Below, piece after piece: positions 18,627 through 28,832 of a stretch of 64,000 nt of DNA. A model generated the notes under the pieces. That model saw only the letters and a program-made list of their open reading frames with translations, ran no database searches and had not been told where the DNA came from. The translations under genes were made by a program, and so were the position numbers. The stretch comes from CAZEAC01 sp964510065 (GTDB lineage Bacteria; Bdellovibrionota_C; UBA2361; CAIXSY01), in contig CAZEAC010000008.1 in assembly GCA_964510065.1 (NCBI GenBank), positions 25,279 to 89,278 on the forward strand. The letters are read 5' to 3'. How positions within the stretch are numbered: position 1 is the first letter of the stretch; each line of letters opens with the position of its first letter.

Positions 18627-18679
18627 AATGCACCTCGCGGTACGGAGTGTCTGCGCATTTAAACACAGCACTAAATCGA

Positions 18680-19846
18680 ATGCGTATCTTATTCATTACT
18701 CATGAGGATCTCGGCGAACAGGGCGGGCCGCGTGTTCACGCGCAAGCACTCGTTGCTGGGCTCATAAGGGCGGGCAACTCGGTCAGTGTCGCCGCGCCAA
18801 TGTCACAAGCCTGGCGTGCCCCGGGGAACACGGTCAATCTCAACCAAACTTCATACCGATCTCGCTGGGTGTTGGTAAGCTGTTGGCATCTTGCTCTGAC
18901 ATTTCTCAATATGATCAGATTCCTCAGACGCAATCATAAGGAGTTTGATATTATATATTGTAGGGATCATTTTGCCGGCGTTATCGCAAGTCTTTTTTTA
19001 GTCCGCTCTCACTGCAAAATAATTCGCGAAGTAAACGGGTATCCGGCCGAGGAAGGGCAATCGGCTGAAAAATCACTTATCTCAAGATTCTTTAGTAAGA
19101 TTGTGGGTTGGGCAGACGGTTACAGCTTTCACCATTCCGATTTCACGATCTTTGTCGCTCCGGCACTGCAGAAAAAATTTCTGGAACGATTTGGTGAACC
19201 CTCGAGCCGATATGCCGTCGAACGAAATGGTGTTGACTTAGAGCGCTTCTCAGAAAGTGCCAAGTTGCGCGATTTACGAACGGAATGGCAGGCAGAGCAC
19301 AAGATGATTATCATGCTGGTCGCAAGCCTCACGTACCGCAATAACATCGAAACGCTCCTCCAGGCAGCGCAGATTCTAAACTTGCAATCAATGCACTTTC
19401 TCGTGGTGATTGTCGGCAACGGGCCGAAATACGATTCGTTGCTTGAATTGACGGCAGCCTTGAATCTGAATGACTGCGTACGTTTTACCGGTTCAGTGGA
19501 TATAGAAATGAGTCCACATCTTCTTTACAATGCCGACATATGCGTGGCTTGCCACCGAGCCGGCGCGCTCGGAAGCGCACTCAAGACAAATGAATATCTT
19601 GCCGCGGGAAAGGCTATTATTCAATCTGCGATAGAGGACACAGAGTATCTTGAAGAATTCAAAATTGGCCTTCGCTATACACCGTCGGACGCAAGCGACT
19701 TGGCGTCAAAAATACGTCAGTTGAGCAATCCCACACTGCGCGCTCAGCTTGGGAGAAATGCCCGGAACTACGCCGTGCAGAACCTATCATGGCATTGCAT
19801 CACTGAACGAATTGGCTCTCACTGCGAAAAGCTCATGCAACGCTGA
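18680..19846 (+). CDS. GT4-type (GT-B fold) glycosyltransferase
   Basis: From the ATG at 18680 the protein is 388 residues and opens with MRILFITHEDLGEQGGPRVH, the normal start of a GT4 enzyme. An upstream in-frame start at 18557 would add 41 arginine-rich residues overlapping the previous gene and is rejected. The C-terminal domain has VERNGVDLERF and the loop AGALGSALKTNEYLAAGKAI, where a single E-x-x-x-A-x-G replaces the full E-x7-E motif. It lies between a methyltransferase and a carbamoyltransferase on the same strand. Confidence 0.8.
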   Translation: MRILFITHEDLGEQGGPRVHAQALVAGLIRAGNSVSVAAPMSQAWRAPGNTVNLNQTSYRSRWVLVSCWHLALTFLNMIRFLRRNHKEFDIIYCRDHFAGVIASLFLVRSHCKIIREVNGYPAEEGQSAEKSLISRFFSKIVGWADGYSFHHSDFTIFVAPALQKKFLERFGEPSSRYAVERNGVDLERFSESAKLRDLRTEWQAEHKMIIMLVASLTYRNNIETLLQAAQILNLQSMHFLVVIVGNGPKYDSLLELTAALNLNDCVRFTGSVDIEMSPHLLYNADICVACHRAGALGSALKTNEYLAAGKAIIQSAIEDTEYLEEFKIGLRYTPSDASDLASKIRQLSNPTLRAQLGRNARNYAVQNLSWHCITERIGSHCEKLMQR

Positions 19847-19910
19847 CGGGCAAACTCTTTGACTTGCGGCATCTATCGTGCGGCGAAAAGCTGGTTTACA
19901 GTAGTTCTCA

Positions 19911-21677
19911 GTGTATTCGATTGGCATAAATGAAGGAATCAACGGCTCAGTCGTCGTCACCAAAGACGAACAGACCATATTTGCGCTTCAAGAAGAACGC
20001 ATAAACCGCTTGAAGGAATTTCATGGTTTTCCCGTGAAAGCACTGAGCTTTGCGCTGCAGTATTTAAACCTAGATCCAAGCCAAGTTGAGTTTGTATGCC
20101 TCTCTAACTTATCGAGCTCCGTGCGCGACCGAGCCACGTTTCAAAGACAATATGCTCAACGCGCGCGATCTTTCTCTCAGCGACTTCTTTCGGGAGATTT
20201 CACCCTCTACCGTGATTACGTGTGGCCGTTTCTCCCGCCGCTATTAGTCGAGTATGCTCGAAAGGTCGGCTCACATCGAGCGAACAGGATCGTTGAAAAC
20301 ACGGTTCGTGAGCATGGCTTCGCAGCTTCGCGAATCAAGCGCTGCCATCATCACCTCGCCCATGCGTCAGCCGCCTATTTCGCCTGCAGAAAAGATCCGA
20401 TAACGCCGCACCTTGTACTTACCTTGGATGGCGGCGGTGATTCGGATTGCGCGCATGTGTACCTCGCGTCAAAGGGTACTCTGAAATTGCTCGACTCAAC
20501 ACCCGCCGGCAATTCTATTGGAAACATCTATTCATGTGTCACTCAGGCATTAGGAATGATTCCACATGAGCATGAATACAAGCTTATGGGACTCGCAGGC
20601 TATGTCGACCCACGACATGCCACAACATTACGCGCACATTTCGAGCGTTATCTCGAAATTGACCGTGCTCGTCCCGCGCGCTTCAAACGTAAGACATGGA
20701 GACTCACCTCACATTTACAACCTGTTTTGTTCAAGCAGGTATATTCGCAACGCTTTGATAATATATGCGGAGGATTGCAAGCGTTTACCGAAGCGCTTCT
20801 CCACGATTGGGTCACGGGGCTGATCGCGCACACCGGCGTAAGGAATGTTGTGGCCGCGGGGGGAGTCTTCATGAATGTCAAAGCGAACAAAATAATCGCC
20901 GAACTCCCCGAAATTGAACATTTTGACGTCTTTCCCTCGTGTGGCGATGAAAGTCTTGCGTTCGGATCGAATTGGTATCAACTTTCAACCGCGAAGCCCG
21001 ATCTCCAGGATCGGATCAAGCTGCCAAGCCTTTATCTTGGGCCGGATGCATCTTTTGATATCGCCACAGCGCTCGAGCTTGCTCGCGCGGCAAACTTCCA
21101 CATTGAGCCGCTGCACGACACCAACGAAGTCGTCGCGGCACTCCTTGACCAGGGGCAAATAGTAGCTCGTTGCTGCGGCAGAATGGAATTTGGCGCTCGC
21201 GCGCTTGGAAATCGATCAATTTTGGCCGATCCCTCCAACACCGGCGTCATTTCCCGAATTAATCGAATGATCAAATGTCGTGACTTCTGGATGCCGTTTG
21301 CTCCCGCAGTTCTTTATGAATGCGTGAATGATTACATACGGATTCCCAAATCACTGCCGCAAAAGATGCTGTCGCCCTACATGATGCATGCTTTTGATAC
21401 AACAAGACAAAAGAACGACCTCTGTGCCGCACTTCATCCCTATGACAATACTGCCCGCGCACAAATAGTGGTAAAGGAACAGAATCCAAAATTTCACGAT
21501 CTGATTGAACGTTTTCGGCGAAAGAGAGGAATCGGAGCACTCCTTAACACGTCATTTAATATTCATGGCTCTCCGATTGTCATGGGAGCGGTCGACGCGA
21601 TGGATGTATTTATTCGATCGGACCTAAACTATTTGCTCATCGACGATGTCTTAATTAGCAAAAGCACGACGCATTAG
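19911..21677 (+). CDS. carbamoyltransferase (NodU/CmcH family)
   Basis: A 588-residue protein with GTG start, giving SIGINEGINGSVVV at the N-terminus. It holds HHHLAHASAAYF (146-157), LTLDGGGDSDC, HEYKLMGLAGY, AAGGVFMNVKANKII and FPSCGDESLAFG of the Kae1-like ATP/metal-binding domain. A YrdC-like C-terminal part has RMEFGARALGNRSILADP. NodU and CmcH transfer carbamoyl from carbamoyl phosphate to a sugar or antibiotic hydroxyl through an adenylated intermediate. The expected result is a carbamoylated sugar in the glycan. All key motifs look intact. It converges with the minus-strand methyltransferase at 21686. Confidence 0.9.
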   Translation: MYSIGINEGINGSVVVTKDEQTIFALQEERINRLKEFHGFPVKALSFALQYLNLDPSQVEFVCLSNLSSSVRDRATFQRQYAQRARSFSQRLLSGDFTLYRDYVWPFLPPLLVEYARKVGSHRANRIVENTVREHGFAASRIKRCHHHLAHASAAYFACRKDPITPHLVLTLDGGGDSDCAHVYLASKGTLKLLDSTPAGNSIGNIYSCVTQALGMIPHEHEYKLMGLAGYVDPRHATTLRAHFERYLEIDRARPARFKRKTWRLTSHLQPVLFKQVYSQRFDNICGGLQAFTEALLHDWVTGLIAHTGVRNVVAAGGVFMNVKANKIIAELPEIEHFDVFPSCGDESLAFGSNWYQLSTAKPDLQDRIKLPSLYLGPDASFDIATALELARAANFHIEPLHDTNEVVAALLDQGQIVARCCGRMEFGARALGNRSILADPSNTGVISRINRMIKCRDFWMPFAPAVLYECVNDYIRIPKSLPQKMLSPYMMHAFDTTRQKNDLCAALHPYDNTARAQIVVKEQNPKFHDLIERFRRKRGIGALLNTSFNIHGSPIVMGAVDAMDVFIRSDLNYLLIDDVLISKSTTH

Positions 21678-21685
21678 CGCGTAAT

Positions 21686-22441
21686 TTACCTTTTCGCGAC
21701 AAAGACCATTTGATGACAATGATACGGATCAAATCGCTCTGCGATTGGCTGAAGCCATTGGGGAAGCGGATAAAGCCCAAATCCTCGGCCACGCACCTGT
21801 GAAAATCCGACTATTCGAAGATAGCTGCGAAGTGCCTTAAAGCTAAAGACAACCAGATGCCGATGTGCCGGTGTTTCTGATTCAATATCGACTTTTTCCA
21901 ATGTAGATGGCGATGAAGGCCTCTGCAGCGAGAGCAACTCTGATGAATCGGGATGAGGCCCGGTCGACGGCATTCGACCAAGCAGTAAATTCGCCACGGT
22001 GAAATAGGTGCTAATATTCGGAGTAAGCAAAATCAGCGTCCCCCCCGGCGCGAGAACTCGATGACATTCCCGGAGAAAGCGGCAACCATTCAGTAAATGC
22101 TCCAACACTGAAAACGCGAACACACACCGGAAGCTTTCGTTGGGATAAGGGAGCGGTTGATTCAGATCTCCTTGTACAACTTGCAAGCCTTTTGCGGCTG
22201 CACGCGAGACCTCGCCCGCACTCCACTCAATGCCGTAGTATTGCCGGCAATCAATAGTTGTCTTTGCGGCTATCTGCCCAAACCATTGCCCTTCGCCTGC
22301 CCCGCAGTCAAGGCAGGCCCCCCCGGATTTCAGCACCTCACATGCTTGATCGATCGCTGCCTCATACGCTCGGCGCATCGTACTTTGATACAGCTCGCTC
22401 AAATAATCCGATAAAAACATATACCTATGCAGCAGAGTCAC
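21686..22441 (-). CDS. class I SAM-dependent methyltransferase
   Basis: A 251-residue protein with CLDCGAGEGQW as motif I, then FAFSVLEHLLNGCRFLREC and VLAPGGTLILLTPN. It is the last gene of the seven-gene minus-strand operon 28832-21686 and overlaps the upstream GT-C gene by 17 bases. Met8 (22420) is a possible alternative start with no overlap. Target unknown; its position fits late decoration of the glycan. Confidence 0.8.
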   Translation of the reverse strand: MTLLHRYMFLSDYLSELYQSTMRRAYEAAIDQACEVLKSGGACLDCGAGEGQWFGQIAAKTTIDCRQYYGIEWSAGEVSRAAAKGLQVVQGDLNQPLPYPNESFRCVFAFSVLEHLLNGCRFLRECHRVLAPGGTLILLTPNISTYFTVANLLLGRMPSTGPHPDSSELLSLQRPSSPSTLEKVDIESETPAHRHLVVFSFKALRSYLRIVGFSQVRGRGFGLYPLPQWLQPIAERFDPYHCHQMVFVAKR

Positions 22442-23651
22442 TATGTTGGATTACATATATTCGCTTGAGCTCTCGCAACTGCATTACAAGCCAGGCAACT
22501 AACAATCCCTGCAACAATAACGAGAAGAACTCGCGCTGCCGGAACGGTTGTAGCAATTCCGGAATCGGAATTAGTCCGGGCACACTTCCTACATTTGAGT
22601 AGGAAATTAACAGGTAAAAAATAGTGAGTATCGAGTAAAGCCACGCCATACCCTTGGTTCGCCAAAATACCACCGAAATCACAGGAATCACCAAATATTG
22701 ATCCGCAAGCGTGGGCGATAATGCCACCAGAGCAACTGCATAGTAAAAAATTATATCTCGCACGGGCACAACATCTTCTTTCAGCCTTCCAAGGAGCAAG
22801 CAAAGACCGATTACCACGGATGCCCACAGCAGTTTCGCAAGCATCGCGCATGTGCCTCCACCAAGATCCGAAAATAGACCGGCGATAATTGTCCCTAGCA
22901 GTCCATCAGGATAGCCGGTGGCATTCACGAAGCGAATCGGATCATACTGCACAACGTCATAAATAAATGCCGCTCGTAGCGTTGGGTCGGTCAACCAGGG
23001 AAGTAGTCCAATGACGACCAAAGAATATGTCACTGTCACGTATAGAAGTCGCCTCTGCAAACTTCCGCACGAGCGCACGCTGAGAATACATAGCGGCCAG
23101 AATAAGAAAACGTGCTTTGTAAGTATCGACATCGAAAGCAACACAATACTGATGCCATAAAACAAATTTCTTTTACGCGATTGTTTTCGGGTCAGCACAA
23201 TCCAACTTGCCAGCGCTAGAAATATCGCCACGTTCTCTATCTGTGAATGGAATCCAGTAATGAGAAATGAAATTGGATGTACCAGGTAGAGCAGTCCGGC
23301 GCCGATCCCTAGCAAGCGCCAAAGCACTACCGCAATTCCCACATCAGCTAAGGAAAGAAAAGCCGCCCATACTATATGAAATGCCTCACGATTTCCTGGA
23401 ATCCACTCAAGTCCAAGTTGGTAACACCAGACCAGCGGCGTCCATAGAAGCGGTCCATATGGCCAGCGTGTAGTCACTGGATACGGATCTTTTCCATCAA
23501 GTAGCGTACGAGCAACGAGCGCAAATGAGTCGATGTCGTAGTTGTGTCCTAACGATGCAAGCCAAATCCGCAGCACTAGTGCCGCGATCGCTACAATGAC
23601 AAAGACTGCAAGCGAACGAAATGATAAGGCGCACATTTTATTATCAGTCAT
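22425..23651 (-). CDS. GT87-like polytopic membrane glycosyltransferase
   Basis: A 408-residue protein with about ten membrane helices. The first outer loop has NYDIDSFALVART and then DPYPVTTRWPYGPLLWTPL. This acidic loop plus a Y-x-x-x-x-x-YGPL motif is the plan of GT87 and related polyprenyl-phosphate-dependent transferases. It overlaps the preceding GT-C gene by 8 bases and the following methyltransferase by 17, so all three are coupled. A GT2 of the polyprenyl-phosphate type lies two genes upstream and could supply its donor. Confidence 0.7.
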   Translation of the reverse strand: MTDNKMCALSFRSLAVFVIVAIAALVLRIWLASLGHNYDIDSFALVARTLLDGKDPYPVTTRWPYGPLLWTPLVWCYQLGLEWIPGNREAFHIVWAAFLSLADVGIAVVLWRLLGIGAGLLYLVHPISFLITGFHSQIENVAIFLALASWIVLTRKQSRKRNLFYGISIVLLSMSILTKHVFLFWPLCILSVRSCGSLQRRLLYVTVTYSLVVIGLLPWLTDPTLRAAFIYDVVQYDPIRFVNATGYPDGLLGTIIAGLFSDLGGGTCAMLAKLLWASVVIGLCLLLGRLKEDVVPVRDIIFYYAVALVALSPTLADQYLVIPVISVVFWRTKGMAWLYSILTIFYLLISYSNVGSVPGLIPIPELLQPFRQREFFSLLLQGLLVAWLVMQLRELKRIYVIQHSDSAA

Positions 23652-25293
23652 GGTAACTCGAAGATATTCCGAGGAGAGTTTTTATGCCTTTTGAAAGCTC
23701 CACAATTCCTATCATTGTTGTGACGCAAATAAACGGCATGACTAAAATCATCTCTTTATGCCAACGGAAACTAAGAATTGCTTCAGAGAAAACAATAAAT
23801 CCAAGTATAACTATAGACCCTATGCACGTCACCCGGGAACTATACATGGGCGATTGTCTTACGCTGCGAACTAGTGACGTCGCAAAGCTCACCAAGAAAA
23901 GAAATGAAATGACCATCGTGGGAAGTACCTGAGTACCGCTTATGAGCGCCTGGAATATCACAAATCCCGGACGCCAAACCCAGTATTGGTTGGTTGGATT
24001 GAAGAACGCACGGGTAGGAGGGCCTTGATATGAATAAAAACCGAATCCTTTGGGAACAAACCCCGCGCTAGAATCTACTTGACTTGGAACCATCATTTCT
24101 ACTGCAAGGCCTCGTGCGGTGACCACAACGCCATTAATGATTGATTTTAGGTATCGCCATCGATAATGCCACGCGGCTTCAAGGAACACGCGCACACCCA
24201 AGGTATCACCTTCAGCCAGTCCAAGATAATAGGTGGTTGGACTAAAGGCTTCAAACCAGGACCATTGAACAGGCGGCAAATTCTCGATCAACTTGTCCAG
24301 AACGTCGCTCTCTGCTTTCAAGATATACAGATACTTCGCGCGATATCGTTGGATATCGGGCGAGATCCAATTGATATTATTGATACCACCAACATTCTTG
24401 TTGTCCCAAGGTAACAACGAATTAAGGACCATGAGCCGTTTACCGTTGACTCCGATCTCGGCGAGGTGCCGGTAGTCCTCGTCAGGAAGAATAGATCTCG
24501 TTCGGTAAAGCAGTACCCACGCGTGATCATAACTAAGCACAGTTGTTCCCGTGGTTATTCGATGCGGCACTACCTTAAACAGCCACACTACTGCAAAGAA
24601 GCTCATGACAAAGCACGTTGCATTGGCGCATCGCATTGTCCGGGAGCGCGGCATGACAATAATTATTCCAATTGGAACAAGTACGAAATAGAGCACATTG
24701 AATTTACAAAGATAGGAAAGCGCGAATAGTGCTCCTGACAATGAGAAGCAGACGAGTGCTTTTTTATCTGATTTCAAATTCACGCCGTACCAACATAGGC
24801 ACACGCACAGAATAAGAAATGTTACTTGCATCCATTCAGGATAAAATAAGGACGTCAAGCCTAGAATTCCCCAATGAAATCCAAAAAGGAGAATGGCACC
24901 ATCAGCGACGATACGGCCATATATCGCCCTTAGTACGTGGCAAAACGGGATCAGCGCAAGCACGACGAGCGTATGCTGAATTGCAATGAGAAAATATAGA
25001 CGTGCATGTGGAAAGTGCTTACCTACCGAATCGAGTCCTAAAAGCCCAAACAGTCCCATGACAAAGGGGTATCCTCCAGCATGAACTAGGTTGGAATGGT
25101 GATTAATTATCATGTCAAGATAATTGCCTGCATCAAAAGCAGTATTGGGTCCGAAAGTGATTACAAATAGCGCATGAATAGCGGCAACATACCAAATTAC
25201 CGCTGGAACCATACGAATCACCGCGCCGATAGAACGAGGCGCAGTACAATCAACTAACTCAGTCGGGTGTGGCGCTATCACTCTTTTTACCAA
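23644..25293 (-). CDS. polytopic GT-C fold glycosyltransferase-like protein (GT39-like)
   Basis: A 549-residue integral membrane protein with about eleven helices. The first outer loop holds NTAFDAGNYLDMIINHHSN, then GGYPFVMGLFGLLG, a layout typical of GT39/PMT-like proteins, with the aspartate as candidate catalytic base. A long loop of about 150 residues before the last helices is probably periplasmic. The annotated start at 25293 overlaps the upstream methyltransferase by 35 bases; Met28 (25212) would give no overlap. It is followed by another GT-C gene in the same operon. Confidence 0.65.
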   Translation of the reverse strand: MVKRVIAPHPTELVDCTAPRSIGAVIRMVPAVIWYVAAIHALFVITFGPNTAFDAGNYLDMIINHHSNLVHAGGYPFVMGLFGLLGLDSVGKHFPHARLYFLIAIQHTLVVLALIPFCHVLRAIYGRIVADGAILLFGFHWGILGLTSLFYPEWMQVTFLILCVCLCWYGVNLKSDKKALVCFSLSGALFALSYLCKFNVLYFVLVPIGIIIVMPRSRTMRCANATCFVMSFFAVVWLFKVVPHRITTGTTVLSYDHAWVLLYRTRSILPDEDYRHLAEIGVNGKRLMVLNSLLPWDNKNVGGINNINWISPDIQRYRAKYLYILKAESDVLDKLIENLPPVQWSWFEAFSPTTYYLGLAEGDTLGVRVFLEAAWHYRWRYLKSIINGVVVTARGLAVEMMVPSQVDSSAGFVPKGFGFYSYQGPPTRAFFNPTNQYWVWRPGFVIFQALISGTQVLPTMVISFLFLVSFATSLVRSVRQSPMYSSRVTCIGSIVILGFIVFSEAILSFRWHKEMILVMPFICVTTMIGIVELSKGIKTLLGISSSYHD

Positions 25294-25924
25294 TTACTAA
25301 AAACTGCCGTCCGAAGAAGGGCCATACAAACGGCATCGCTAGATACAGTCGAGTGAGCAACGATGACGCCGGCAATCGCCCGCGAAAAGAGAATGGCAAA
25401 AACTTTCTGATTGTTCGTTCAATGCTATATCCGGCGGCGTAGAGATGTTCGCCAATCGAGACATCTGTCAAAACAAGCCGGTGATCCGCACAATCGAAGT
25501 ACTCTCGGGAACAGTACTTAAAATTGGGTCCCATGATCGCGATACGTCCTTGCGGCTTGAGGCAACGATACATTTTTTGCAAAAGCGCGCTAATCTCTTC
25601 GGGCGAATGCAAATGTTCGAGAAAATTCGAAATATAAATTAAATCAAAACGTGCATCAGGCAAATCAAGCTCTAGTGTGTTGCCTTTTAGAAAATGAACT
25701 TTTGAATCCATGTGCGCCGGCTCCCGCAAATCGACTCCCCATTTATCAGGACTGGGCATGGCTTTGATAAATTCCATGTCGCCACATGCGGGATCAAGCA
25801 CCGAGTGTGGAGCACCCATGCTGCGATAAAACCACCGCGCAATCTCTCCCCACACGACTTCCTTTGAGGCGCGGCTTACACCGGCAAATCGATATTCATA
25901 AATACGGTCGTAGTTCACCGACAT
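25259..25924 (-). CDS. class I SAM-dependent methyltransferase
   Basis: A 221-residue protein. HSVLDPACGDMEFIKAM is motif I (PACGD in place of the usual G-x-G), followed by FDLIYISNFLEHLHSPEEI and LKPQGRIAIMGPN. The C-terminal 50 residues are hydrophobic and may touch the membrane. It overlaps the GT2 gene upstream by 10 bases. Substrate unknown. Confidence 0.8.
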   Translation of the reverse strand: MSVNYDRIYEYRFAGVSRASKEVVWGEIARWFYRSMGAPHSVLDPACGDMEFIKAMPSPDKWGVDLREPAHMDSKVHFLKGNTLELDLPDARFDLIYISNFLEHLHSPEEISALLQKMYRCLKPQGRIAIMGPNFKYCSREYFDCADHRLVLTDVSIGEHLYAAGYSIERTIRKFLPFSFRGRLPASSLLTRLYLAMPFVWPFFGRQFLVIGKKSDSATPD

Positions 25925-26622
25925 TTCCTATAGAGTGCGTACCAATACCAATAAAGATAACGCGGGAGCCATTTCATCAAACGAAAGCGCGATTGGCCCG
26001 CCGTGCGATCGCGCCAACAGGTCGCGACTTCCGAAATCTTATAACCTTGGAAATGTCCTTTAATCACCAATTCCATTCCGAGTTCAAAACCGCCTTTGCT
26101 CTCAATTACAATCGCATCAAGCACCCGTCGCCGATACAGCTTAAAATTATTGGTAATATCATGCGTGGGTATCCGTATTAGATGGTACAAACTCACACCC
26201 GCGAGACGCGAAAGTGTGCGCTTTATCAGCGGTCCTCCGATTTGTCGCCCTCCGCTCATGTAGCGTGAAGCACATACAATATCAGATCCCTCACGCGCCT
26301 TTTGCATCATCGCATTAATTACCGAGGGAGGATCGGAAAGATCGGCCATCGTTACCACCACATATTCCGCAGTGGTCTCCTCAAAGCCAGTTTTCATCGC
26401 ATTCAGCACACCACGGCCGTATTTATTGCGAAGATAACGAATTGGAAGTCCGAGACGCGTCTGCGCTTTTCTCGCGGGTACAAGAGTTGAATCTTCCTCA
26501 AAATCATAGACTAGACAAATCTCATAATCCTGCCCTACTTGCTTCGAAATCTCCTCGAGAGCCTCAGTAATATTTTCACCCTCGTTGTAGACAGGAAGCA
26601 CAAGCGACAGCTGCGCGGACAC
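25915..26622 (-). CDS. GT2 glycosyltransferase, dolichol/polyprenyl-phosphate sugar synthase-like
   Basis: A 235-residue single-domain GT-A enzyme beginning MSAQLSLVLPVYNEGENI. It has VTMADLSDPPSVI where DPM1-like enzymes carry the metal-binding D-x-x-x-D, and ARYMSGGRQIGG in the acceptor loop. No C-terminal membrane helices are present, as in the short DPM1 type. These enzymes load a sugar onto polyprenyl phosphate, the donor used by GT-C enzymes. Two GT-C genes follow in the same operon, which supports that pairing. Confidence 0.8.
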   Translation of the reverse strand: MSAQLSLVLPVYNEGENITEALEEISKQVGQDYEICLVYDFEEDSTLVPARKAQTRLGLPIRYLRNKYGRGVLNAMKTGFEETTAEYVVVTMADLSDPPSVINAMMQKAREGSDIVCASRYMSGGRQIGGPLIKRTLSRLAGVSLYHLIRIPTHDITNNFKLYRRRVLDAIVIESKGGFELGMELVIKGHFQGYKISEVATCWRDRTAGQSRFRLMKWLPRYLYWYWYALYRKCR

Positions 26623-26625
26623 GTG

Positions 26626-27645
26626 TTAAATTCCTCCAATTTTCACCTGGTGCTCAATCCAGGGCACCACTTCATCGAGGATCGTATTTAGATCAGTATT
26701 TGCCTCATACCCTAGAAGCGATCGCGCCTTCTCCACATCAGGCACACGTTTCTGGACATCATATTGAAACGGCTCGTCAAAAACGTAATGAAACGGCTTC
26801 GATGGATTGAGCCGCTTCCAGATACGCTCCGCGAGCTCAAGCACGGTCGTTGACGTGGCCGTCGAAATGTTAAAATCATTGTTGATTGCCCGCTCATGTT
26901 CTATGCAAAGACGGATGCCACGGGCCAGATCACCCGCATAGGTATAGTGACGAATCTGGCCTCCGTTCCCCAAGATGCGCAAAGGATCCTGCCCTTTGAG
27001 AACCTTCTGAACAAGATCAGGAACTACATGACTCATCGCCAACTTGACGTTTCCCGAAAGAATTTCACGGTCGGAAAGCGCCCGTTTTTCGCCGGTGCCT
27101 ACACAATTGAACGGTCGAATAATTGTAAAAGGCAACTTATATTGCTCGTAGGCGCCCTTTGCAAAATATTCGCACGCAAGCTTCTGAAATCCATAGGTAC
27201 TCCGCGGCGGCGGACTGGTGAACTGCGCCCCCTCTTTCGAGGGAAATTCGCGCACTGACTCGTACACCATACTCGAGCTCAATATATTAATCTTCTTCAG
27301 AGCACGATTTTTAAAAGCCCACAATGCCGCGTCAAAAGTTGAGGCGGTAATCCTTTCATTCTCCGCAAGTAAGTCGTACGCGAACTCATGAAAGTAGGAG
27401 ATCCCTCCAATCATCGCGGCAGCTGCCACTACTTGATCACAATCGCCGATCAGCTCGCGCATTAATTTTTGATCTTTCGCATCGCCCTCGACGAAATGGT
27501 AATTGGCGTGCTGATCGTACGATTTCTGTACTTTGCCGTACTTAGAAAAATTATCTATTCCAACAACGGTATGACCGTACCTAAGAAGTTCGTCAACAAG
27601 ATAGCCGCAAATGAATCCCGCCGAGCCGGTCACGAGAATCTTCAT
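26626..27645 (-). CDS. NAD-dependent sugar-nucleotide epimerase/dehydratase
   Basis: A protein of about 339 residues starting MKILVTGSAGFICG, with the NAD loop GSAGFICG at 7-14. The upstream in-frame start (27675) is rejected because ATG 27645 forms a 4-base ATGA overlap with the previous stop and starts right at the first Rossmann strand. A YGFQK active-site motif follows RST. Substrate is probably a UDP- or GDP-sugar. It sits directly after a nucleotide-sugar dehydrogenase, so it may epimerise or decarboxylate the uronate made by that enzyme. Specific activity is not readable. Confidence 0.8.
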   Translation of the reverse strand: MKILVTGSAGFICGYLVDELLRYGHTVVGIDNFSKYGKVQKSYDQHANYHFVEGDAKDQKLMRELIGDCDQVVAAAAMIGGISYFHEFAYDLLAENERITASTFDAALWAFKNRALKKINILSSSMVYESVREFPSKEGAQFTSPPPRSTYGFQKLACEYFAKGAYEQYKLPFTIIRPFNCVGTGEKRALSDREILSGNVKLAMSHVVPDLVQKVLKGQDPLRILGNGGQIRHYTYAGDLARGIRLCIEHERAINNDFNISTATSTTVLELAERIWKRLNPSKPFHYVFDEPFQYDVQKRVPDVEKARSLLGYEANTDLNTILDEVVPWIEHQVKIGGI

Positions 27646-28832
27646 GCGACGTTCCGATCCCAAATTCCCCAACAATCGACGTAAGGTTTATCAACCTTAA
27701 TCGTACGATATTCACGATGAGGCTGCGCCAAAATTACCCCGTCGGATCGAGCAATTGCCTCTTGTGCCGACGGAAGCTCCGCGAAGTAGCAATCGCAGGT
27801 AATAACATGCGCCAGTTTCATTTCTAATATCTTCTTTATCTTGAATGATAAACTATCACGACAGTCATCATTATCAGCTTTAAAAGTCATACCAAGAATT
27901 GCAACTGTCTTACCCTCTAAAGAGTTAAGCTGCTTCTCCAATTGCTCAACTAAGAATACCGGCAAGCCCTCGTTTATCAGCATTGCGGACTGTCCCAAAG
28001 AAAAATTACTTTTATAAAATGCCGCAAGTTGCATCGTGTCTTTGAGTAAGCAGGGTCCGGCGGTAAGACCCGGCTGAGTATAATGAGCAGCACGCGGATA
28101 CTCGTCACGCAAAGCATTATAAATTTTGTAAAAATCGAGCCCCAATGACTCGACCATCATATAAAACTGATTTGCAATCGCGAATTCAAGATAACGCCAA
28201 GAGTTGGTGATAAGTTTGGCAACTTCTGCTTCCACAGGATTCAAGATGACAGTCTTTGGGGCGATGGTACGAAATAGGGCAACTGCTTGCTTCTCGGCTT
28301 CGGGTGACGTCGCTGACACAAGCTGTGGAAGTTTGAATATCTCATCAATCCCTTTTCCTTGCACAATTCGTTCCGGACAGAACGCGAGGAGACTTTGTGA
28401 AAATTTCTTATGAAGCAGTTTATCAAGAATCTGGACAATACTTGGATAGACCGTACTTCGCATCACCAGCAGCATGTCTTCGTGCATCAGTGGAAGGTAC
28501 TGCTCGACAACATCAACAACGTCATGAATCCGTGGATTAAAATGTTCATCGATCGGCGTGCCAGTTACAAAACATAGCACATCACAGTGCGCGGCAAGTT
28601 TCTTATCGGTACTTGCAATCAGATTTTTTTCTCGCACCTCTCGCAAAATAACTTCAGCCCCTTCCTCGAGAAACGGCGGCTCTCCGCGATTAATTTTCTC
28701 CACGGCTTCCACATTGATGTCGATCAGTACTACCGAGTGACCTACCGAAGCAAAGGCAAGGCCGAGTGGAAATCCAACATGGCCGCATCCCCCTATAATC
28801 GCAATTTTTCTAAAGCCGTTCTTGGTGCTCAT
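27642..28832 (-). CDS. UDP-glucose/GDP-mannose dehydrogenase family (UDP-sugar 6-dehydrogenase)
   Basis: A 396-residue three-domain dehydrogenase. IGGCGHVG (13-20) binds NAD, CPERIVQGK (152-160) is the substrate loop, EVAKLITNSWRY carries the conserved lysine, and GPCLLKD holds the catalytic Cys261. The GPCLLKD form and the PERIVQG loop resemble UDP-ManNAc or UDP-GlcNAc dehydrogenases (WecC/WbpA type) more than UDP-glucose dehydrogenase, but this is a judgement by eye. It heads a seven-gene operon. The uronic acid it makes is a plausible target for the AsnB-like amidotransferases. Confidence 0.88.
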   Translation of the reverse strand: MSTKNGFRKIAIIGGCGHVGFPLGLAFASVGHSVVLIDINVEAVEKINRGEPPFLEEGAEVILREVREKNLIASTDKKLAAHCDVLCFVTGTPIDEHFNPRIHDVVDVVEQYLPLMHEDMLLVMRSTVYPSIVQILDKLLHKKFSQSLLAFCPERIVQGKGIDEIFKLPQLVSATSPEAEKQAVALFRTIAPKTVILNPVEAEVAKLITNSWRYLEFAIANQFYMMVESLGLDFYKIYNALRDEYPRAAHYTQPGLTAGPCLLKDTMQLAAFYKSNFSLGQSAMLINEGLPVFLVEQLEKQLNSLEGKTVAILGMTFKADNDDCRDSLSFKIKKILEMKLAHVITCDCYFAELPSAQEAIARSDGVILAQPHREYRTIKVDKPYVDCWGIWDRNVA